Shown one piece after another: positions 1 to 8,665 of a DNA stretch of 64,000 bases (position 1 is the stretch's first letter; each line of letters opens with the position of its first letter). This stretch comes from Paenibacillus popilliae ATCC 14706 (GTDB taxonomy: Bacteria; Bacillota; Bacilli; Paenibacillales; Paenibacillaceae): the NCBI RefSeq assembly GCF_000315235.1, contig NZ_BALG01000048.1, positions 1 through 64,000 of the forward strand, in the 5' to 3' direction. The position numbers and the translations under genes were made by a program. The notes below the pieces were generated by a model. The model saw only the letters and a program-made list of their open reading frames with translations, did not search any database and was not told the origin of the DNA.

Positions 1-196
1 GGCTATACTGGGACTGGAAAGTCCATCCCCTGAAAAGCGCATACAGGTTCCGATGAAAGTGTCCGTCATTCGATAGGTCTCATAACCCTTTCGACGAAGT
101 ATACGGGTGAGCTGCTTGAGGGAAAACCTCACGAGCAGTTCTTATGGGGAGGGGCTGGAAACGGGCCTACAGGACCGCGCCAGTCCTTTACCCGAC
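1..196 (+). mobile_element. 3' end of a group II intron (domains V and VI)
   Basis: Positions 109-141 form the hairpin expected of intron domain V, opening GAGCTGC and closing GAGCAGTTC around a GGAAAACC core. It is followed at about 142-196 by a long hairpin resembling domain VI that ends in an AC-type 3' boundary. The 5' part and any reverse transcriptase lie outside the window. An IS4-type transposase tail starts immediately after the boundary, so the intron seems to sit inside that transposase gene. The structure is read by eye; subclass is not assigned. Confidence 0.6.
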
Positions 197-555
197 AAAC
201 CTCATTCCGGGCATTAAAGTACACCGTCGGTCCGACGAATTTTCATGCAAAGAAACGAGAGTCCATCACCCAGGAGATTTTCGCAAGAATGATCCTGTAC
301 AATTTCGCTGAAATGATGATCTCACACGTCGTCATTTCCCAAATGGATAAACGGCACCCATACCAAGTCAACTTCACGGTTGCCGTTCACGTTTGTAGAC
401 ATTTCCTGCGATCACGGCACGATGAACTCCCGCACGATGTTGAAGCGCTGATTCGCAAAAACATTTTACCGATTCGACCCATTCGCCCAGGGCAGCAGAA
501 TACGCGAAAAATACGCTACAAATCAGTGGTTAGCTTCGTCTACAGAGTAGCATAA
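197..555 (+). pseudogene. C-terminal remnant of an IS4-family transposase
   Basis: An open frame from the intron boundary to a stop at 553-555 encodes LKYTVGPTNFHAKKRE, then ITQEIFARMILYNFAEM, and ends KSVVSFVYRVA. This matches the conserved C-terminal end of IS4-family transposases. Most of the transposase, including the DDE residues other than possibly the final part, is missing from the window because a group II intron lies directly upstream in the same orientation. No start codon of its own is expected. The element is not functional as seen. Confidence 0.65.
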
Positions 556-1000
556 TTCGTTTCACATGAACACTTTTTTAAGCGGATATTCCATCCGCTT
601 TGTTTGCTGTACGCTTTTTCCTTGCTTGCACCAAAAAACAAACGACACAGGGCTTTTTCCCATGCCGTTTCAAATTCCATTTTTATTTCCGCTCTTGTTT
701 TTGAGCTTAACTTAATGACATTGCCCAAGTGGAGCCTTTACGCCACTTCTATGTTAGATACAAAATATTAGGAGGATTTGTTTGCTTTTCTCTACTCTAA
801 AAAAAGCACTGGGAGTTTTACATTATATCCCTATTTTTAAGTGCTTGTATATATTGAAAAACTGAACCTCTCCTGACTAAGGGACTGACCCCCGTTTGTG
901 AGACGGGGATCAAAAACACCTTGCCAGATTAAGCTGCCAGTCGCCGAAAATCTTGGCTCAACGGTTCGCAAGCTGTTGCTTTCACGTGGAATCACGTGGT
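556..1000. other. No supported gene; mobile-element debris
   Basis: This stretch has only short open frames without good ribosome binding sites. A minus-strand frame at 540-728 has a weak context and no recognised similarity. The end of the stretch (about 880-1000) leads into a second intron domain V and is probably the eroded inner part of that intron. Confidence 0.4.
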
Positions 1001-1067
1001 GAGCCGTATGCCTTAGCAGGGTACGTGCGGTTCGATAAAGGGGAAGCCATGAGAGTGGTTTCCCTAC
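1001..1067 (+). mobile_element. Second group II intron 3' remnant (domains V-VI)
   Basis: Positions 1001-1033 read GAGCCGTATG...CGTGCGGTTC, the typical domain V hairpin of bacterial group II introns. The next hairpin (about 1040-1062, GGGGAAGCCA against TGGTTTCCC) fits domain VI, followed by an AC boundary near 1066. The sequence differs from the intron at the window start, so these are two separate insertions. No reverse transcriptase remains. The boundary abuts, antisense, the 3' end of the metallo-beta-lactamase gene and supplies its stop codon. Confidence 0.6.
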
Positions 1068-1930
1068 TTTATTGTCCCCCATTTTATGGTTTTTCCGTCG
1101 CAGATAGCGGTTATTGTCCCTTGCTTGTCTGTTCGGAATATTTCCGCGTCGGATTTCTTGAGCCTGTTCATCACCGATTTTTTGGGATGGCCATACTTAT
1201 TGTTTGTACCCGTGCTAATCACGGCGTAGCTTGGTTGTACGGCGTCCAGAAACGCCTGGGATGTGGATGTATCTGAGCCGTGATGCCCTACCTTCAGCAC
1301 GTCGGCACGAAGCCGCTCCGGCTGCTTTAGCATATCCGTTTCGCTTCGCTTTTCGGCATCCCCTGTAAATAAGAATGACGTATCTTGGTACGTAACCTTC
1401 AGAACTGCGCTCCAGGCATTCAGATCCTTGCCGTATTCGCCAACCGGTGCGATAAACTCGGCCGTAACGCCGTCAAGTGGGATAGACAAGCCTGCCTTCG
1501 CCGTCTTGATCTTCAATCCTCGATTTTTGACGGCCAGCAGGAAATCTTGATAGGTTTGGGTGGTATGTGACACCCGCGGTGCATACACGGATGTAACCGG
1601 GATGGAATCAATCACCATATCCAAGCCGCCGATATGATCTGCATCCGGGTGTGTCGCAATAACTGCGTCCAACTGCTTCACGTCAAGTTGATCCAGGTAA
1701 TCGACGACAGTCTGTCCCTGATGGTTGTCCCCGCCGTCAATCAATATGTGCTGCCCTTTCGGTGTCTTGATTAGTGTCGAATCTCCCTGACCGACGTCCA
1801 AATAGTACACTTCCAGCGTGCCCGCCTGCTGCTGTGTTTCTACGGTTTGATTTATTACCGGGAAACTTGTTGAGCAAGCTACAAGCAGCACCAAAACAAG
1901 CCCAAGCACGATCTGTATATATTTCTTCAT
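1064..1930 (-). CDS. ComEC-like metallo-beta-lactamase-fold lipoprotein
   Basis: A 288-residue protein with a lipoprotein signal (LVLVLLVACS, lipobox near residue 19), so probably anchored outside the membrane. The mature part has the metallo-beta-lactamase fold of the ComEC C-terminal domain family: YYLDVGQGDSTLI, ILIDGG, the metal motif THPDADHIGG, FTGDAE and KVGHHGSDTSTS. These supply the His/Asp ligands of a hydrolase, probably a nuclease or phosphodiesterase; the substrate is unknown. It lacks the ComEC channel domain and so resembles stand-alone secreted relatives. Its ATG overlaps the TGA of the upstream 51-residue gene, implying translational coupling. The last codons and the stop touch an intron 3' end, so the natural C-terminus may be altered. 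Confidence 0.85.
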   Translation of the reverse strand: MKKYIQIVLGLVLVLLVACSTSFPVINQTVETQQQAGTLEVYYLDVGQGDSTLIKTPKGQHILIDGGDNHQGQTVVDYLDQLDVKQLDAVIATHPDADHIGGLDMVIDSIPVTSVYAPRVSHTTQTYQDFLLAVKNRGLKIKTAKAGLSIPLDGVTAEFIAPVGEYGKDLNAWSAVLKVTYQDTSFLFTGDAEKRSETDMLKQPERLRADVLKVGHHGSDTSTSQAFLDAVQPSYAVISTGTNNKYGHPKKSVMNRLKKSDAEIFRTDKQGTITAICDGKTIKWGTIK

Positions 1931-2082
1931 ATGTACCTCTCCATGTAAGTTAGTATAAAAGAATAAGCCGAATGAATGGCGGTTTGAAGCGGCTTTTGCA
2001 CAATCCCGACAATGAAAGAAATAGGAATGAGAATCATCACAAAATAGGATAGAATCAGTTTCAGTGTAAGGCTTTTAAACAT
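1927..2082 (-). CDS. 51-residue single-pass membrane protein
   Basis: A short gene with an excellent ribosome binding site (AAGGAGGGG, spacing 5) and an ATGA overlap with the lipoprotein gene that follows. The N-terminus MFKSLTLKLILSYFVMILIP strongly resembles the first membrane segment of YesM-type sensor kinases of Bacillales. The protein then runs IVGIVQKPLQTAI and stops after MERYI. It could be a truncated kinase N-terminus retained as a coupling peptide, or a genuine small membrane protein. The good initiation signals suggest it is translated. Confidence 0.55.
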   Translation of the reverse strand: MFKSLTLKLILSYFVMILIPISFIVGIVQKPLQTAIHSAYSFILTYMERYI

Positions 2083-2135
2083 AGATCCCCTCCTTCAGGA
2101 TGTCTACAGTAATTTTATTAATGGAATTCTACATT

Positions 2136-2170
2136 AAACAGAAATATTCGACAAACAGAAATATTCGACA
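2136..2170 (-). promoter_or_regulatory. Two tandem Spo0A-box-like sites
   Basis: A 17-nt unit (aacagaaatattcgaca) occurs twice in direct succession. Each copy carries, on the minus strand, the exact Spo0A box TGTCGAA (2147-2153 and 2164-2170). They lie 65-90 nt upstream of the 51-residue gene start and in its orientation, a position suited to activation. The motif identity is direct; binding is inferred. Confidence 0.5.
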
Positions 2171-2342
2171 TGAGTATTTATCGCCCCCCAAAGGGGGCAT
2201 TTTAATAGCGAGGAGCGATTTGAAGAGAAGGCATATGTAGATATGTAGTGACAATATGCGACAGAATCGTCAAGTTCAATAGATCGCATATTTGGGGCGC
2301 CGTATACAGTTTCATTGCGTCTCGGTGTTCGAATACGAGCAG

Positions 2343-2383
2343 GCTCAAGACCGCCAGAAGATCACTTTCTGGCGGTCTTGAGC
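2343..2383. terminator. Perfect 17-bp inverted repeat after the POT gene
   Basis: GCTCAAGACCGCCAGAA pairs perfectly with its complement across a 7-nt loop, about 70 nt past the stop of the minus-strand transporter gene. There is no T-run on either side, so a role as a classic intrinsic terminator is uncertain, though the position fits transcript ending or 3' stabilisation. Between 2180 and 2200 there is also a small GCCCCC/GGGGGC hairpin. Confidence 0.5.
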
Positions 2384-2450
2384 TGCGAATACATCTGTTG
2401 GTTATTCCTATTGATAAAGAATCTGGCTGTGCACATTAGAGGTGGCCTGC

Positions 2451-3941
2451 TTACTTTATCCCTTTCATATAGCTTTGAATCTTCGGGGACAGCAGGTAGA
2501 GCAGAAGACTCAACACAATGGCTACCCCTCCAATAACACCAAAGTAAAGCATCTCGGTTTCTGGGGTATAGAACTTTACGATCTGGGCGTTAATGGCTTG
2601 AGCTGCGGCATTGGATAAGAACCATAAGCTCATTGTCTGGGCCGTGAAGGCAGCGGGCGCGAGCTTCGTAGTAGCCGACAGGCCTACAGGCGATAAGCAT
2701 AACTCTCCGAGTACAACGACGAAGTAGCTAAGCACGAGCCACAATGGATTGACGAGTGAAGCGGATCCGCCAAAGTAAGCCGGCAGCAGAATGATCAAAA
2801 AGGACAAACCGGCGAACAATAAGCCCAGTGAGAATTTTTTCGGGATGGTCGGCTGGCGATTTCCGAGCTTTACCCATAACCAAGCGAATACAGGAGCCAG
2901 TATAATAATAAAGAGCGGATTCAGGGATTGAAACCAGGCGGGTGAAATATGGATGCCTGCGAATTCCAATTGGGTACGCTTGTCTGCATAGTTGGCCAGA
3001 ATTGTGGACCCTTGCTCCTGAATTGCCCAGAACATAATCGAAGCAATGAACAAAGGAATGTACGCAATAACTCGGGAACGCTCAACGGGCGTTGTTTTTG
3101 GACTGCGGTACATTACAATAAAGTACAGGGTGGGAATCAGAAGGCCTAAAATCCCAACCAGCTTGATAAAGGTATCGAAGGTAAGAACACCGAATGCAAT
3201 GGCAGCCACGATCAAGACAGCCAAAACAACGACACCCACACCCAGAATCGTAAACACTTTTTTCTTCTCAGCGGGTGAGAGCGGATTGACGACAACCGTA
3301 CCGGCAAGACCTAGATTTTTGGAGCGGGTTACCATAAACACGACCAATCCTATGAACATCCCGATAGCGGCTAAAGCGAAACCGAGATGGAAATTATTCA
3401 TCCCGACGGTTCCAACAACTAATGGAGAGAGGAAGCCTCCGAGGTTAATCCCCATATAATAAATGCTAAAGCCCGCATCTCGGCGGTTATCCTGTTCGCT
3501 GTAAATATCCCCCACTAAACTGGATGCATTGGATTTCAGAAGGCCGGTACCAAGCACAATCAAGATCATGGATACAAAGAATAGCGATGCATTGCCCGGT
3601 ACGGCCAGCACGATATGACCGAGCATAATCAGGATACCACCATAAAAAATAGCTTTCGACGTACCAAATATCCGGTCAGCTAACCAGCCACCAATGATGC
3701 CGGACATATACACGAGTGATCCGTAGATGGACATAATGGCGAGTGCGGTGTTCTCCGGAAACCCGAGTCCGCCCTGCGACACTTCATAGTACATAAAGAA
3801 TACAAGGATAGCCCTCATCCCATAATAGGAGAACCGCTCCCAGAACTCGGTGAAAAAGAGGGTAAACAGGCCTTTGGGATGTCCAAAGAAACCTTTTTGT
3901 GGAACGCTTTCTATAATTTTCTTCCTGTCATTATTTGGCAT
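2451..3941 (-). CDS. POT-family proton-coupled di/tripeptide transporter
   Basis: A 496-residue polytopic inner-membrane protein. The signature FFTEFWERFSYYGMRA near residues 29-44 contains the ExxERFxYY motif of proton-coupled oligopeptide transporters, and GGWLADR plus LLKSNASSLVGD are the following family motifs. FSIYYMGINLGGFLSPL matches the PTR2 signature region. Hydrophobic segments account for about 12-14 membrane helices and the length is normal. The family imports di- and tripeptides using the proton gradient. The start has a clear AAAGGAGAG site. The gene stands alone between a hairpin and a gene-poor stretch. Confidence 0.92.
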   Translation of the reverse strand: MPNNDRKKIIESVPQKGFFGHPKGLFTLFFTEFWERFSYYGMRAILVFFMYYEVSQGGLGFPENTALAIMSIYGSLVYMSGIIGGWLADRIFGTSKAIFYGGILIMLGHIVLAVPGNASLFFVSMILIVLGTGLLKSNASSLVGDIYSEQDNRRDAGFSIYYMGINLGGFLSPLVVGTVGMNNFHLGFALAAIGMFIGLVVFMVTRSKNLGLAGTVVVNPLSPAEKKKVFTILGVGVVVLAVLIVAAIAFGVLTFDTFIKLVGILGLLIPTLYFIVMYRSPKTTPVERSRVIAYIPLFIASIMFWAIQEQGSTILANYADKRTQLEFAGIHISPAWFQSLNPLFIIILAPVFAWLWVKLGNRQPTIPKKFSLGLLFAGLSFLIILLPAYFGGSASLVNPLWLVLSYFVVVLGELCLSPVGLSATTKLAPAAFTAQTMSLWFLSNAAAQAINAQIVKFYTPETEMLYFGVIGGVAIVLSLLLYLLSPKIQSYMKGIK

Positions 3942-4262
3942 ACCAACTCTCCTTTAATAATCTATATTCCTTTAACGTATTGAAGCTAATATTTTTTTTA
4001 TTATAATACCCTAAGTAGTAAAACTGCAATCTTTTCGAGATGACAATATAAGGGAATTAAACCTTATCATTGTCTGTGACAATGGAACTTTCGAAATTCG
4101 GCCTGACCAGATGACCTTTACTTGGCTTTTGTGATGTCTTGGAATAAACGGTTTCTTGCCGTGGATTTCCACACCGATGTCTTCCACAATAACGCCGTTA
4201 CGTTTCATTTTTACCATGGAGACTCCTTATTAGCCGCATAATATATACTTTTTTTTATTGGG
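3942..4262. other. No clear gene; upstream of POT gene and broken amidase
   Basis: The first 60 bases are AT-rich and likely hold the promoter of the minus-strand transporter. A minus-strand frame of 68 codons (4011-4217) begins MVKMKRNGVIVEDIGVEI but has no recognisable domain and a weak start context. It may be debris from the event that truncated the neighbouring amidase. Confidence 0.35.
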
Positions 4263-4739
4263 TGCCAGACGTCAAGTGATCCATGGAATAATGAGCAGGG
4301 ATGGCACGCGGGCGACGGCAGCGGAGCCGGAAATACGTCATCCATCGGCATCGAGGTCTGCATGTACGAGGGAATGGACGAGCCGTTGGCATGGCAGCGG
4401 GCCGCGGAGCTAATCGCTCTGCTGGCCAAGCGGCACGGCATCGGGCTGGATGGTGTCGTGCCGCACTCTCACTGGAGCGGGAAGGCATGCCCGTCCCGTA
4501 TTCTCCCGCAGTGGGAGGAGTTTATCCAATTGGTAGAAACGGCAATGAAGGCAGGTGATAAGCCGGTTCCACCTGATATCATCGGCCACTGGGCGGAAGC
4601 CTCAATCAGAGCGGTAATCGAGGCCGGAATTATGGTGGGACGCGGCTCCGGAAACTTTGAGCCGAATCAGCCGATCACCCGTGCTGAGGTAGCTGTAGTC
4701 GCTGATCGGATATTGAAACGTTTTACAAATGCCACTTGA
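4263..4739 (+). pseudogene. Truncated N-acetylmuramoyl-L-alanine amidase with SLH domain
   Basis: The frame is open from 4242 but lacks a start before ATG 4362. It encodes EQGWHAGDGSGAGNTSSIGI and EVCMYEG, then VVPHSHWSGKACPSRIL. These are the central and C-terminal motifs of type 2 (PGRP-like) amidases, including the His and Cys of the zinc site. A single S-layer homology module follows (IGHWAEASIRAVIEAGIMVG, then FEPNQPITRAEVAVV). About 80 N-terminal residues with the first zinc ligand are missing, so the gene is dead or a remnant. It would have been a cell-wall hydrolase held to the wall polymer. Confidence 0.75.
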
Positions 4740-4858
4740 GAATAAAAAATAAGGCCACCCAGAAGATGCTGGCTGTCCTATTCATATGAAAAGAGAAGAA
4801 AAAGGTGACCAGCGAAGGGATATGGGCCAGTGGATCAGCCGGCGAGGAAACAAAGCGG

Positions 4859-4883
4859 CGGGCCGCACGGAAAGCGCGGCCCG
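4859..4883 (-). terminator. Hairpin downstream of ppaC
   Basis: CGGGCCGC pairs with GCGGCCCG across a 9-nt loop, about 50 nt beyond the ppaC stop on the minus strand. The T-run is short and interrupted, so efficiency is unclear. Confidence 0.5.
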
Positions 4884-4932
4884 TACTGTTGGTCCCATTC
4901 GGGGGAATGTTCGAATATCCGGATTAGGGAAT

Positions 4933-5862
4933 TTATTTGCTCAAGGTGTCTGTCAACACAGGCACGATTTGCTTCTTACGGGATACGACACCCCTCAGGA
5001 GCGCAGTGTTGTTCTCTAGGCTTACCTTGTATGCCTTCTCGACGGCGTCCGCCTTGGCGCCGAGCGCAATGGCCATGGAATTGCTGTTCAAAATATCGGT
5101 CACGACGAACACGAACAGATCGAGACCTTTCTTCGCGATCATGTCGGACATTGCCGCTTCCACTTCCGCCTGGCGAGACAGCACATCGTTCACATCCACC
5201 GCATTCACTTGCGCGATTTCCACCTTCGCGTTGCCCATGGTGAATTCCTTCGCATCAAGCGAGAGCAAATCCTGGATGCTCTTGTCGCTCAGGTTTGCGC
5301 CCGCTTTCAGCATGTCCAAGCCGTACTTCTCCGCATCGACGCCGGCGATGGCAGCCAGCTCGTGGGCAGCAGCAATGTCTTGGTCCGTGCATGTCGGGGA
5401 TTTGAACAGCATCGAATCGGAAATGATGGCAGACAACATCAGACCGGCAATATTTTTACTGATCGTTTTCCCGTTCTCTTTATACATTTTATTCAAGATT
5501 GTAGCGGTGCAGCCGACCGGCTCCGCGCGATAGTACAACGGGCCGCTCGTCTCGAAGTTCGCGATACGGTGATGGTCGATCACTTCCAGCACCTGAACCT
5601 GATCAATGTCGTTGGCGCTTTGCTGCCGTTCGTTGTGATCGACGAGGATAACGCCGTTCACTTCGTTAGCCACGGTCTCTACGAAGCGCGGCGCTTCCGC
5701 TTGGAACGTATCCAGCGCGAACTGCGTTTCCCCGTTGATGCTGCCGAGGCGAACGGGCTCGGCATGGAATCCCAATTGTGTTTTCAAATCTGCATAAGCA
5801 ATGGCGGAACAAATCGTATCTGTGTCTGGATTTTTATGTCCGAAAATAAGAGCTTTTTCCAT
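4933..5862 (-). CDS. ppaC: Manganese-dependent inorganic pyrophosphatase (family II)
   Basis: A 309-residue cytoplasmic enzyme of the DHH superfamily that hydrolyses pyrophosphate to two phosphates, pulling biosynthetic reactions forward. Motifs in order: [17 protein letters not shown] (metal-binding His and Asp residues), [10 protein letters not shown], the DHH motif VLEVIDHHR near residue 97, and the C-terminal DHHA2 motif [10 protein letters not shown] that binds substrate. Length equals the family norm. It ends with LTDTLSK close to a hairpin. The start ATG is in phase with the conserved N-terminus [15 protein letters not shown]. Confidence 0.97.
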   Translation of the reverse strand: MEKALIFGHKNPDTDTICSAIAYADLKTQLGFHAEPVRLGSINGETQFALDTFQAEAPRFVETVANEVNGVILVDHNERQQSANDIDQVQVLEVIDHHRIANFETSGPLYYRAEPVGCTATILNKMYKENGKTISKNIAGLMLSAIISDSMLFKSPTCTDQDIAAAHELAAIAGVDAEKYGLDMLKAGANLSDKSIQDLLSLDAKEFTMGNAKVEIAQVNAVDVNDVLSRQAEVEAAMSDMIAKKGLDLFVFVVTDILNSNSMAIALGAKADAVEKAYKVSLENNTALLRGVVSRKKQIVPVLTDTLSK

Positions 5863-6162
5863 AATCTTTACTCCCTTACATCTATATTCTAGCGAGAAAA
5901 GTATACCTTAGAATTCATTTAACAATCAAGGTAACAGCGGATGTCAACGGAGAAAAATGGCCCATTCCTCTCTTGCCAATCCCCTTTTTTATGCAATAAT
6001 GATGTCGAATGGACGCCCATTCAAGTCATGCACAATAGATGAGGTTATAGGCGCAATGGAAGTTTGGTGCTACCGAACAGATACGATGAAGTATATCTTA
6101 GCAAGCGGAGATGTTCTTTAATGCCGAAGAAGGGATGACAGCGGCGTGCACTTATATCATAA
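5863..6162. other. Intergenic region upstream of ppaC
   Basis: No gene is supported. The AT-rich bases just after 5863 presumably include the ppaC promoter. No riboswitch fold was recognised. Confidence 0.4.
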
Positions 6163-6282
6163 GCACAGAGGCTAGACCTCGCGATGTTTGCGGTGACGCT
6201 GCTGGCCAACGATATGGGCGGATTTTCATTGGCGCAGGTAGTGGTGCAACTTCGGAAGCCGACTTGTTCACCGGATTGATTC
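6163..6282 (+). pseudogene. Scrap of an ethanolamine permease gene (EutH-like)
   Basis: A 39-codon frame between two stops reads MFAVTLLANDMGGFSLAQVV, close to the EutH segment that in E. coli reads MFAGTLLACDMGGFFLAKEL (recalled, not searched). The similarity ends after about 20 residues and a stop follows shortly. No other eut gene is visible. This appears to be a small surviving piece of a lost gene. A GCCGA-AAAA-TCGGC hairpin with a T-run follows at about 6291-6320. Confidence 0.5.
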
Positions 6283-6435
6283 CTTGTATGCCGAAAAATC
6301 GGCTACGGGGCTTTTTTTCGTACAATGACCATGCTTGCCCTTGACAGATGAGTCCCTTTATTATTGCCAAGAAGGACACCTTCATTCGCTGAAGGCAGGA
6401 AATCTCACCTTCGGAATAACAAGTAAGGGGGAGGA

Positions 6436-6472
6436 AGACATCCCCAGCAACACTTCTTGCCCAGAGATGTCT
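6436..6472 (-). terminator. Imperfect hairpin after the 34-residue gene
   Basis: AGACATC and GATGTCT pair across a partly paired interior, 12 nt past the stop of the minus-strand small gene. Its position suggests termination; there is no long T-run. Confidence 0.4.
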
Positions 6473-6484
6473 ATCCCTTCCGTA

Positions 6485-6589
6485 CTACTCCTCGGCTAGC
6501 TCGCGGAACGATTTCACTTTGCCGTGGGAGTGAGGAGTTTGTTTGCGGATTTTGTCCACATTTTCACGCCGGTGCTTCGGAGAGGTCAT
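6485..6589 (-). CDS. 34-residue protein resembling DUF6254 small proteins
   Basis: A very short gene with a consensus AAGGAGG site 9 nt before its ATG. The product begins MTSPKHRRENVDKIRKQTPH and ends GKVKSFRELAEE. The tail HGKVKSFRELAEE resembles the short charged Bacillales proteins grouped as DUF6254, whose function is not known. It is basic, soluble and has no membrane segment. The assignment rests on memory of the family pattern; the gene itself is well supported by its ribosome binding site and position. Confidence 0.6.
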   Translation of the reverse strand: MTSPKHRRENVDKIRKQTPHSHGKVKSFRELAEE

Positions 6590-6870
6590 CGGCTCAGCCT
6601 CCTTCATTAATAATGAAACATAAAGGCAACAATATAAGTCATTCGATAGGCTGTTGCATTACTATTGCAGCCTGCTGTCATCCGTCGGACGGGGTCACCC
6701 ATCGAATGTGTTATTAATATGGTCCCCGGTACTTCCCCTTATCCCCACCAAAGTCAGGAGATGTAGCATGGGGCAGAATTATTTTTCTATATATAGGCAC
6801 ATATCCATTTTTAATGAATATACAGGTAGGGAAAGGTATATAATTCCACGACGGAAAGAGGAGAACATCC
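6590..6870. other. No gene recognised
   Basis: Composition falls towards AT-rich near 6760-6860 ahead of the next gene. A promoter probably lies there but no unambiguous -35/-10 pair was chosen. Confidence 0.35.
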
Positions 6871-7161
6871 ATGTATCATAACCCTTACGGATATCCGACT
6901 TATATGCATCACCATCAATATGTTGATCATTCATATAATCGAGCCCCACAATTTGAAAATAAAATTGGACAATACTATATTCTTCCGAAGTCTGTGCAGC
7001 TTCCAACAGGCTACACGATTCCGGCCAATACACGCGTTTTTATCCATAACGTCACACTGACCACCACAGGTGAAGAGTTAGTTACATTAGTAGCTCCGGT
7101 TCTAAAAGGAGGAAACTGGGTATCCGAGACGATTAAAGATATCCCTGCATCGCAGCTTTAA
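6871..7161 (+). CDS. Hypothetical 96-residue Tyr/His-rich protein
   Basis: The product starts MYHNPYGYPTYMHHHQYVDH, an aromatic and histidine-rich N-terminus of the kind seen in spore-coat and surface proteins of Bacillales. The rest is a compact, probably beta-rich domain (YYILPKSVQLPTGYTIPANT). No signal peptide or membrane helix is present. A GAGGAGAAC ribosome binding site precedes the ATG. It lies 48 bp before the SpoIID-like gene in the same orientation, so the two are likely cotranscribed and may share a spore-related role. AT-rich compared with the flanking core genes. Confidence 0.6.
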   Translation: MYHNPYGYPTYMHHHQYVDHSYNRAPQFENKIGQYYILPKSVQLPTGYTIPANTRVFIHNVTLTTTGEELVTLVAPVLKGGNWVSETIKDIPASQL

Positions 7162-7209
7162 AAGTAAGAATGTAAAAAATAGATTTCTTAATAAGGAAGT
7201 GGAATACAA

Positions 7210-8565
7210 ATGATTCACTATAATTTATATACAAGACAAACTACTGGAACATTGATGGTTTTTGTATTTGAGGGAAACAAGGCCAAGCCTATTATTGGCG
7301 CCACAGTAACAATAACAGGAGATAACCAAAATATAATACTTCAAACAAATGAATCCGGTCAAACCCAACCCATCACCTTGCCGGCCAAAGAACCTTACTC
7401 TAACTATACTGTTAATGTTTCAGCCAGCGGATACACCTCTATAAAAATTAATGGGGTACAGGTTGTCCCAAATTCTACAGGGATTCAAGAAATTGAAATG
7501 ACTCCCACTGGTCAAAGATGGGATTATCGCCCAATAGAAGAACACACAATCCCTCCACATCAATTAGATTTGCCCGAACCTGAAAAGCCCATTGAAAATC
7601 CACTAACGAAACAAGAACCCCAACGTCGTCCCGACGGTCCTGCTATAGGCCTGTTAATACCTGAATATATTATTGTACACGATGGAGCGCCCAAGGATAG
7701 GTCTGCACCTAATTATCGGGTGAAATTTACAGATTATATTACCAAAGTAGCTTGTGGTGAAATATATTCGAGTTGGCACAAAGAAGCTTTAACAGCTAAT
7801 ATTCTTTGTATCACTTCTTTCACGTTAAATCGCCTATACACGCAGGAATATCAAGGATTCGATATTACGTCCAAAATCCAATTCGACCATAAATTCGATC
7901 CTAACCAAACCGTATATGGAGAAATCGTGGAAGTCGTAGATACGATATTCAATCAATATGTTAAGCATCCAGATCCCGAATTAAAGCAACCCTTTTTAAC
8001 CGAATATCGAGCTTACGAAAGACGTTGCACATTAGGCCAATACAAAAGTCAAGAACTGGCACGTGCAGGATATAAACATCTGGATATTCTAAAATACTTT
8101 TATGAACCATGTTATAAACCGATAGCAACCGCAACAAGCCCGGGTGTAATTTTCCAAGGCCGCCCAACTCCGCCTCCAGAAACAGTCTTGCAAGAAGGCG
8201 CAACCGGTTCCGATGTACGTGAAATTCAGGTCTATTTAAACGAAATCTCCAAAAAATATAGTGAAATACCTAGCCTAGAAGTAGACGGCACTTATGGAAA
8301 AGAAACAAAACAAGCCGTTGAATCCTTTCAAAAAATATTTATTGTACCACAAACTGGAGCCACAGACTTTAGAACATGGTATAAAATCACGAACCTCTAT
8401 TATTCTATATTACAGTATAGGCATAATAATAAATCTATCCCACATCATACAAACTTGCCATCAAACCCATCAACTAATCCAGGGTTAATCAATCAGCATC
8501 ATCTTGCGCACCCATACCATCTAAATAATCACCGAAATATTCCAAATTATTATAACTACTTTTGA
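7210..8565 (+). CDS. SpoIID/LytB-like protein with peptidoglycan-binding domain
   Basis: A 451-residue protein without signal peptide. Residues about 12-95 (GTLMVFVFEGNKAKPIIGAT) resemble a carboxypeptidase regulatory-like beta-sandwich. Residues about 150-300 (IPEYIIVHDGAPKDRSAPNY, then YITKVACGEIYSSW and ITSFTLNRLYTQEY) match the SpoIID/LytB fold, which in SpoIID acts on spore peptidoglycan. Residues about 325-390 (EGATGSDVREIQVYLNEIS, then DGTYGKETKQAVESFQK) are a peptidoglycan-binding domain. The tail is rich in His, Asn and Pro. The lack of an export signal fits a mother-cell protein placed on the spore surface. AAGGAAGTGG precedes the ATG. AT-rich, suggesting transfer. Confidence 0.75.
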   Translation: MIHYNLYTRQTTGTLMVFVFEGNKAKPIIGATVTITGDNQNIILQTNESGQTQPITLPAKEPYSNYTVNVSASGYTSIKINGVQVVPNSTGIQEIEMTPTGQRWDYRPIEEHTIPPHQLDLPEPEKPIENPLTKQEPQRRPDGPAIGLLIPEYIIVHDGAPKDRSAPNYRVKFTDYITKVACGEIYSSWHKEALTANILCITSFTLNRLYTQEYQGFDITSKIQFDHKFDPNQTVYGEIVEVVDTIFNQYVKHPDPELKQPFLTEYRAYERRCTLGQYKSQELARAGYKHLDILKYFYEPCYKPIATATSPGVIFQGRPTPPPETVLQEGATGSDVREIQVYLNEISKKYSEIPSLEVDGTYGKETKQAVESFQKIFIVPQTGATDFRTWYKITNLYYSILQYRHNNKSIPHHTNLPSNPSTNPGLINQHHLAHPYHLNNHRNIPNYYNYF

Positions 8566-8639
8566 GTGAGAGCAGTGGATGAGTCCATGGTATTTACATG
8601 CTTATGAGTTTCAGAAGATACCTTCCACTTTCTCATTTC

Positions 8640-8665
8640 AATAGGGCAGAGAATTCTGCCCTATT
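8640..8665 (+). terminator. Terminator after the SpoIID-like gene
   Basis: AATAGGGCAGA pairs perfectly with TCTGCCCTATT across a 4-nt loop, about 75 nt past the stop. The stem flanks are A/T pairs but no long T-run follows. Confidence 0.65.

Noticed and set aside
540-728. 62-codon minus-strand frame
   Set aside because: No ribosome binding site or recognised motif, and it lies amid mobile-element debris.
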